Assembly: GCA_017463225.1 (NCBI GenBank) | Contig: JAFTPO010000052.1 | Span: 1-54,441, forward strand | Source of the DNA: Lachnospiraceae bacterium | Lineage (GTDB): Bacteria > Bacillota > Clostridia > Lachnospirales > Lachnospiraceae | Direction: 5' to 3' | Length of the DNA: 54,441 bases | Shown here: in pieces, positions 52,557 to 54,441 of the stretch | Position numbering within the stretch: the stretch's first letter is position 1 | How the letters are laid out: every line of letters begins with the position of its first letter | Position numbers and translations under genes: made by a program | Notes under the pieces: model-generated | The model's database searches: none | Told to the model about the DNA's origin: nothing | The model's input: the letters and a program-made list of their open reading frames with translations, nothing else

Positions 52557-53150
52557 TTGGCTGCTAGAATTGCAAATGTTACTAGAGTAACAAAAGAAAC
52601 AAACATTGAATTAGAATTAAATCTTGATGGCTCTGGAATGGCAGAGGTTGATACAGGCATAGGATTTTTTGATCATATGCTTATTAGCTTTGCTAAGCAT
52701 GGCTTATTTGATTTAAAGCTTACAGTTAAGGGTGACCTTTTCGTAGACTGTCACCATACTATAGAGGACACTGGTATTGTTCTTGGACAGGCTATCGCAA
52801 AGGCTGTAGGAGATAAGGTAGGAATCAAAAGATATGGTTCATTTATGCTTCCTATGGATGAAACCTTAGTACTTTCAGCCATTGATTTATCTGGAAGACC
52901 ATACCTGGTATACGATCTTGATTTGACAGTTCCTCAGGTTGGATATATGGATACTGAGATGGTTAAGGAATTCTTCTATGCAGTAAGCTATGCAGCAGGT
53001 ATGAATTTACATATCAAGCAGATTCACGGTTCAAATAATCACCATATTATAGAAGCTGCATTTAAGGCCTTTGCTAAGGCTTTAGATATGGCAACAATGA
53101 AGGACATAAGATTGGAGGGACAGCTTCTTAGCACAAAGGGAAGCTTATAA
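52557..53150 (+). CDS. hisB: Imidazoleglycerol-phosphate dehydratase
   Basis: This manganese enzyme dehydrates imidazole glycerol phosphate in the middle of histidine synthesis. Signatures are [16 protein letters not shown], the duplicated metal motifs DCHHTIED and [18 protein letters not shown], and the 197-residue length of a monofunctional enzyme. The start is TTG 52557 (AAGGAT about 9 bases upstream), since no in-frame ATG precedes the conserved AARIANVTR. The 89-base gap before it has no strong promoter. It is followed after 4 bases by the HisIE fusion gene. Confidence 0.96.
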   Translation: MAARIANVTRVTKETNIELELNLDGSGMAEVDTGIGFFDHMLISFAKHGLFDLKLTVKGDLFVDCHHTIEDTGIVLGQAIAKAVGDKVGIKRYGSFMLPMDETLVLSAIDLSGRPYLVYDLDLTVPQVGYMDTEMVKEFFYAVSYAAGMNLHIKQIHGSNNHHIIEAAFKAFAKALDMATMKDIRLEGQLLSTKGSL

Positions 53151-53154
53151 TATT

Positions 53155-54441
53155 ATGAGTAAGATAAAGCTTATTGGTAATATCAGCGTTCCATACACAG
53201 AGCCTAAAGAAAAAGTTGAAATTGCTAATTATTTTAAAAAGCTTGGAATAGATGAATTAATCTATACCGGCGAAGGTTCCTATGATGGATTTGTAGATGA
53301 GATAAAATACATCGCACAAAACACAGATTTACCTATAAATGTAAACATTACAGCCAAAAAATTTGACGATGTAAAATATACATTATATACCGGAGCAAGC
53401 AGAGTGTGCTGCAATGATGGAACAGGAACTAATACTTCAGCAGAGGTAGAACTGATCAACCAGTGCTCACTCCGTTTTGGAAGTGATAAAATATATATCA
53501 ATTCTTCTTTTGCAGAAGGCAAGCTCCCAATATTAGATTTAAAGGAATTTAAATTAGTTGGAGCCGGCGGCTTCGTTATATATGGATATAACGAAAACTA
53601 CATTGAAGAATTAAAAAGCTTTATAGAAGCAGTTGAAATTCCTGTATATGTATCTACGGAGTCTTTAACTAATTCCAAAGAAATTCCTGGAATGCTTGAA
53701 GCAACCAAAGAATTAATTAAGGCAGGAGTGGATACACTTATTATTAACTACACAGGCTATACAAGTCAGGAGTCTGATCCAACTGCTGAATATGTAAATG
53801 GTATTAAGGCATTAGTTGCAAAGGATTTAAACAAGGACGTAAATGCTATTCCTTTTGAAGATTTTAAGCTTAATTCTGATGGTCTTATACCGGTAATCGC
53901 TCAGGATTATAAAACAGGGGATGTTCTTATGATGGCTTATATGAACAAGGAAGCCTATGAGAAAACCTTAGAAACAGGTACAATGACTTATTTTAGTCGT
54001 AGCAGACAATCCCTTTGGGTAAAGGGTGAAACAAGTGGCCACTTCCAATATGTACAGGAGCTTATTATTGACTGTGATAAGGACACTATACTTGCTAAAG
54101 TTAAACAGATAGGTGTAGCATGTCACACTGGTAGTCCAAATTGCTTCTTTACACCACTTTATAAGAAAGAATATGACAGTGTAAATCCTTTGAAGATTCT
54201 TGAAGAGGATTACAATATAATTCTCGATAGAAAAAATAACCCAAGAGAGGGTTCTTATACCAATTATCTATTTGATTCAGGTATTGACAAAATACTTAAG
54301 AAGGTCGGAGAAGAAGCTACTGAAATAATTATTGCAGCTAAGAATCCTAATCCAGAAGAGATAAAATATGAAATGGCGGATTTCTTATATCACGCTATGG
54401 TGCTTATGGTAGATAAGGGTGTAACCTGGGATGATGTAGTA
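53155..54441 (+). CDS. hisIE: HisIE bifunctional enzyme with N-terminal degenerate HisA/HisF-like domain (3'-truncated)
   Basis: The visible 429 codons run off the window edge in frame. Residues ~243-345 are HisI, phosphoribosyl-AMP cyclohydrolase ([39 protein letters not shown], zinc residues in [13 protein letters not shown]). From about 357 begins HisE, phosphoribosyl-ATP pyrophosphatase ([45 protein letters not shown]). Residues 1-230 resemble a HisA/HisF barrel ([31 protein letters not shown]), but the catalytic aspartates expected at the ends of strands 1 and 5 appear as Asn (LIGNIS, IYINSS) and the phosphate-binding GGG-I-R is absent. So this part is probably structural or regulatory. 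ATG 53155 is 4 bases after hisB. hisA, hisF and hisH are not in the window. Confidence 0.9.
   Translation, partial: MSKIKLIGNISVPYTEPKEKVEIANYFKKLGIDELIYTGEGSYDGFVDEIKYIAQNTDLPINVNITAKKFDDVKYTLYTGASRVCCNDGTGTNTSAEVELINQCSLRFGSDKIYINSSFAEGKLPILDLKEFKLVGAGGFVIYGYNENYIEELKSFIEAVEIPVYVSTESLTNSKEIPGMLEATKELIKAGVDTLIINYTGYTSQESDPTAEYVNGIKALVAKDLNKDVNAIPFEDFKLNSDGLIPVIAQDYKTGDVLMMAYMNKEAYEKTLETGTMTYFSRSRQSLWVKGETSGHFQYVQELIIDCDKDTILAKVKQIGVACHTGSPNCFFTPLYKKEYDSVNPLKILEEDYNIILDRKNNPREGSYTNYLFDSGIDKILKKVGEEATEIIIAAKNPNPEEIKYEMADFLYHAMVLMVDKGVTWDDVV

Overview
The window is a continuous stretch of core chromosome from a low-GC, Gram-positive anaerobe, most likely a Lachnospiraceae-type clostridium. This rests on the AT-rich sequence, the strong GGAGG ribosome sites, the frequent TTG starts, and clostridial gene orders such as scpA-scpB, plsX-rnc-smc-ftsY, radical SAM/DUF2344-RNase G-L21-Prp-L27 and obg-yhbY-nadD-yqeK-rsfS. 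A dipicolinate synthase pair (dpaA-dpaB) suggests the lineage can, or once could, form spores. I see no transposase, integrase, prophage, CRISPR array, rRNA or tRNA. Genus and species cannot be fixed by eye.

Layout: 1-1.1 kb holds the 3' end of scpA and scpB. 1.2-2.3 kb holds an HD-GYP phosphodiesterase on the minus strand. 2.4-5.0 kb holds a D,D-carboxypeptidase and dpaAB. 5.0-8.0 kb, minus strand, holds a DAHP synthase-asparagine synthase unit. 8.1-12.1 kb holds cell-envelope genes: a second carboxypeptidase, a metallophosphoesterase and an L,D-transpeptidase. 12.1-14.5 kb is metH. 14.6-16.2 kb is ilvN-ilvC. 16.3-24.0 kb holds a zinc-finger membrane protein, polA, coaE, an unusual FtsA-like protein and a diguanylate cyclase. 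24.1-25.3 kb is ackA with a cre box. 25.4-32.1 kb is rpmF, plsX, rnc, smc and ftsY. 32.1-37.0 kb is ilvA, a corrinoid-activator-like ATPase, a YycJ-type hydrolase and the ACT/DUF711 pair. A strongly structured repeat element lies at 37.05-37.25 kb. 37.3-45.5 kb holds the radical SAM/RNase G/L21-L27/Obg/NadD block. 45.5-47.8 kb holds a membrane HD-GYP protein, a small unknown and lexA. 48.0 kb to the end is the histidine operon hisZ-hisG-hisD-(two unknown paralogues)-hisB-hisIE, cut by the window edge.

Connections: SMC, ScpA and ScpB form the condensin complex, though smc lies 27 kb from scpAB. One diguanylate cyclase and two HD-GYP proteins give local c-di-GMP synthesis and breakdown. MetH lacks its reactivation domain, and a RACo-type ATPase domain elsewhere in the window could supply that function. 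Prp and L27 are a protease and its substrate. The least explained items are the nested inverted/tandem repeat after the DUF711 gene, the HisIE protein with a degenerate HisA/HisF-like N-terminal domain, the duplicated membrane proteins inside the his operon, and the FtsA-like protein with repeated C-terminal modules. No stretch over 300 bases is without a gene. The longest gene-free gaps are 47751-48041 (lexA and hisZ control regions) and 37046-37287 (the repeat element).
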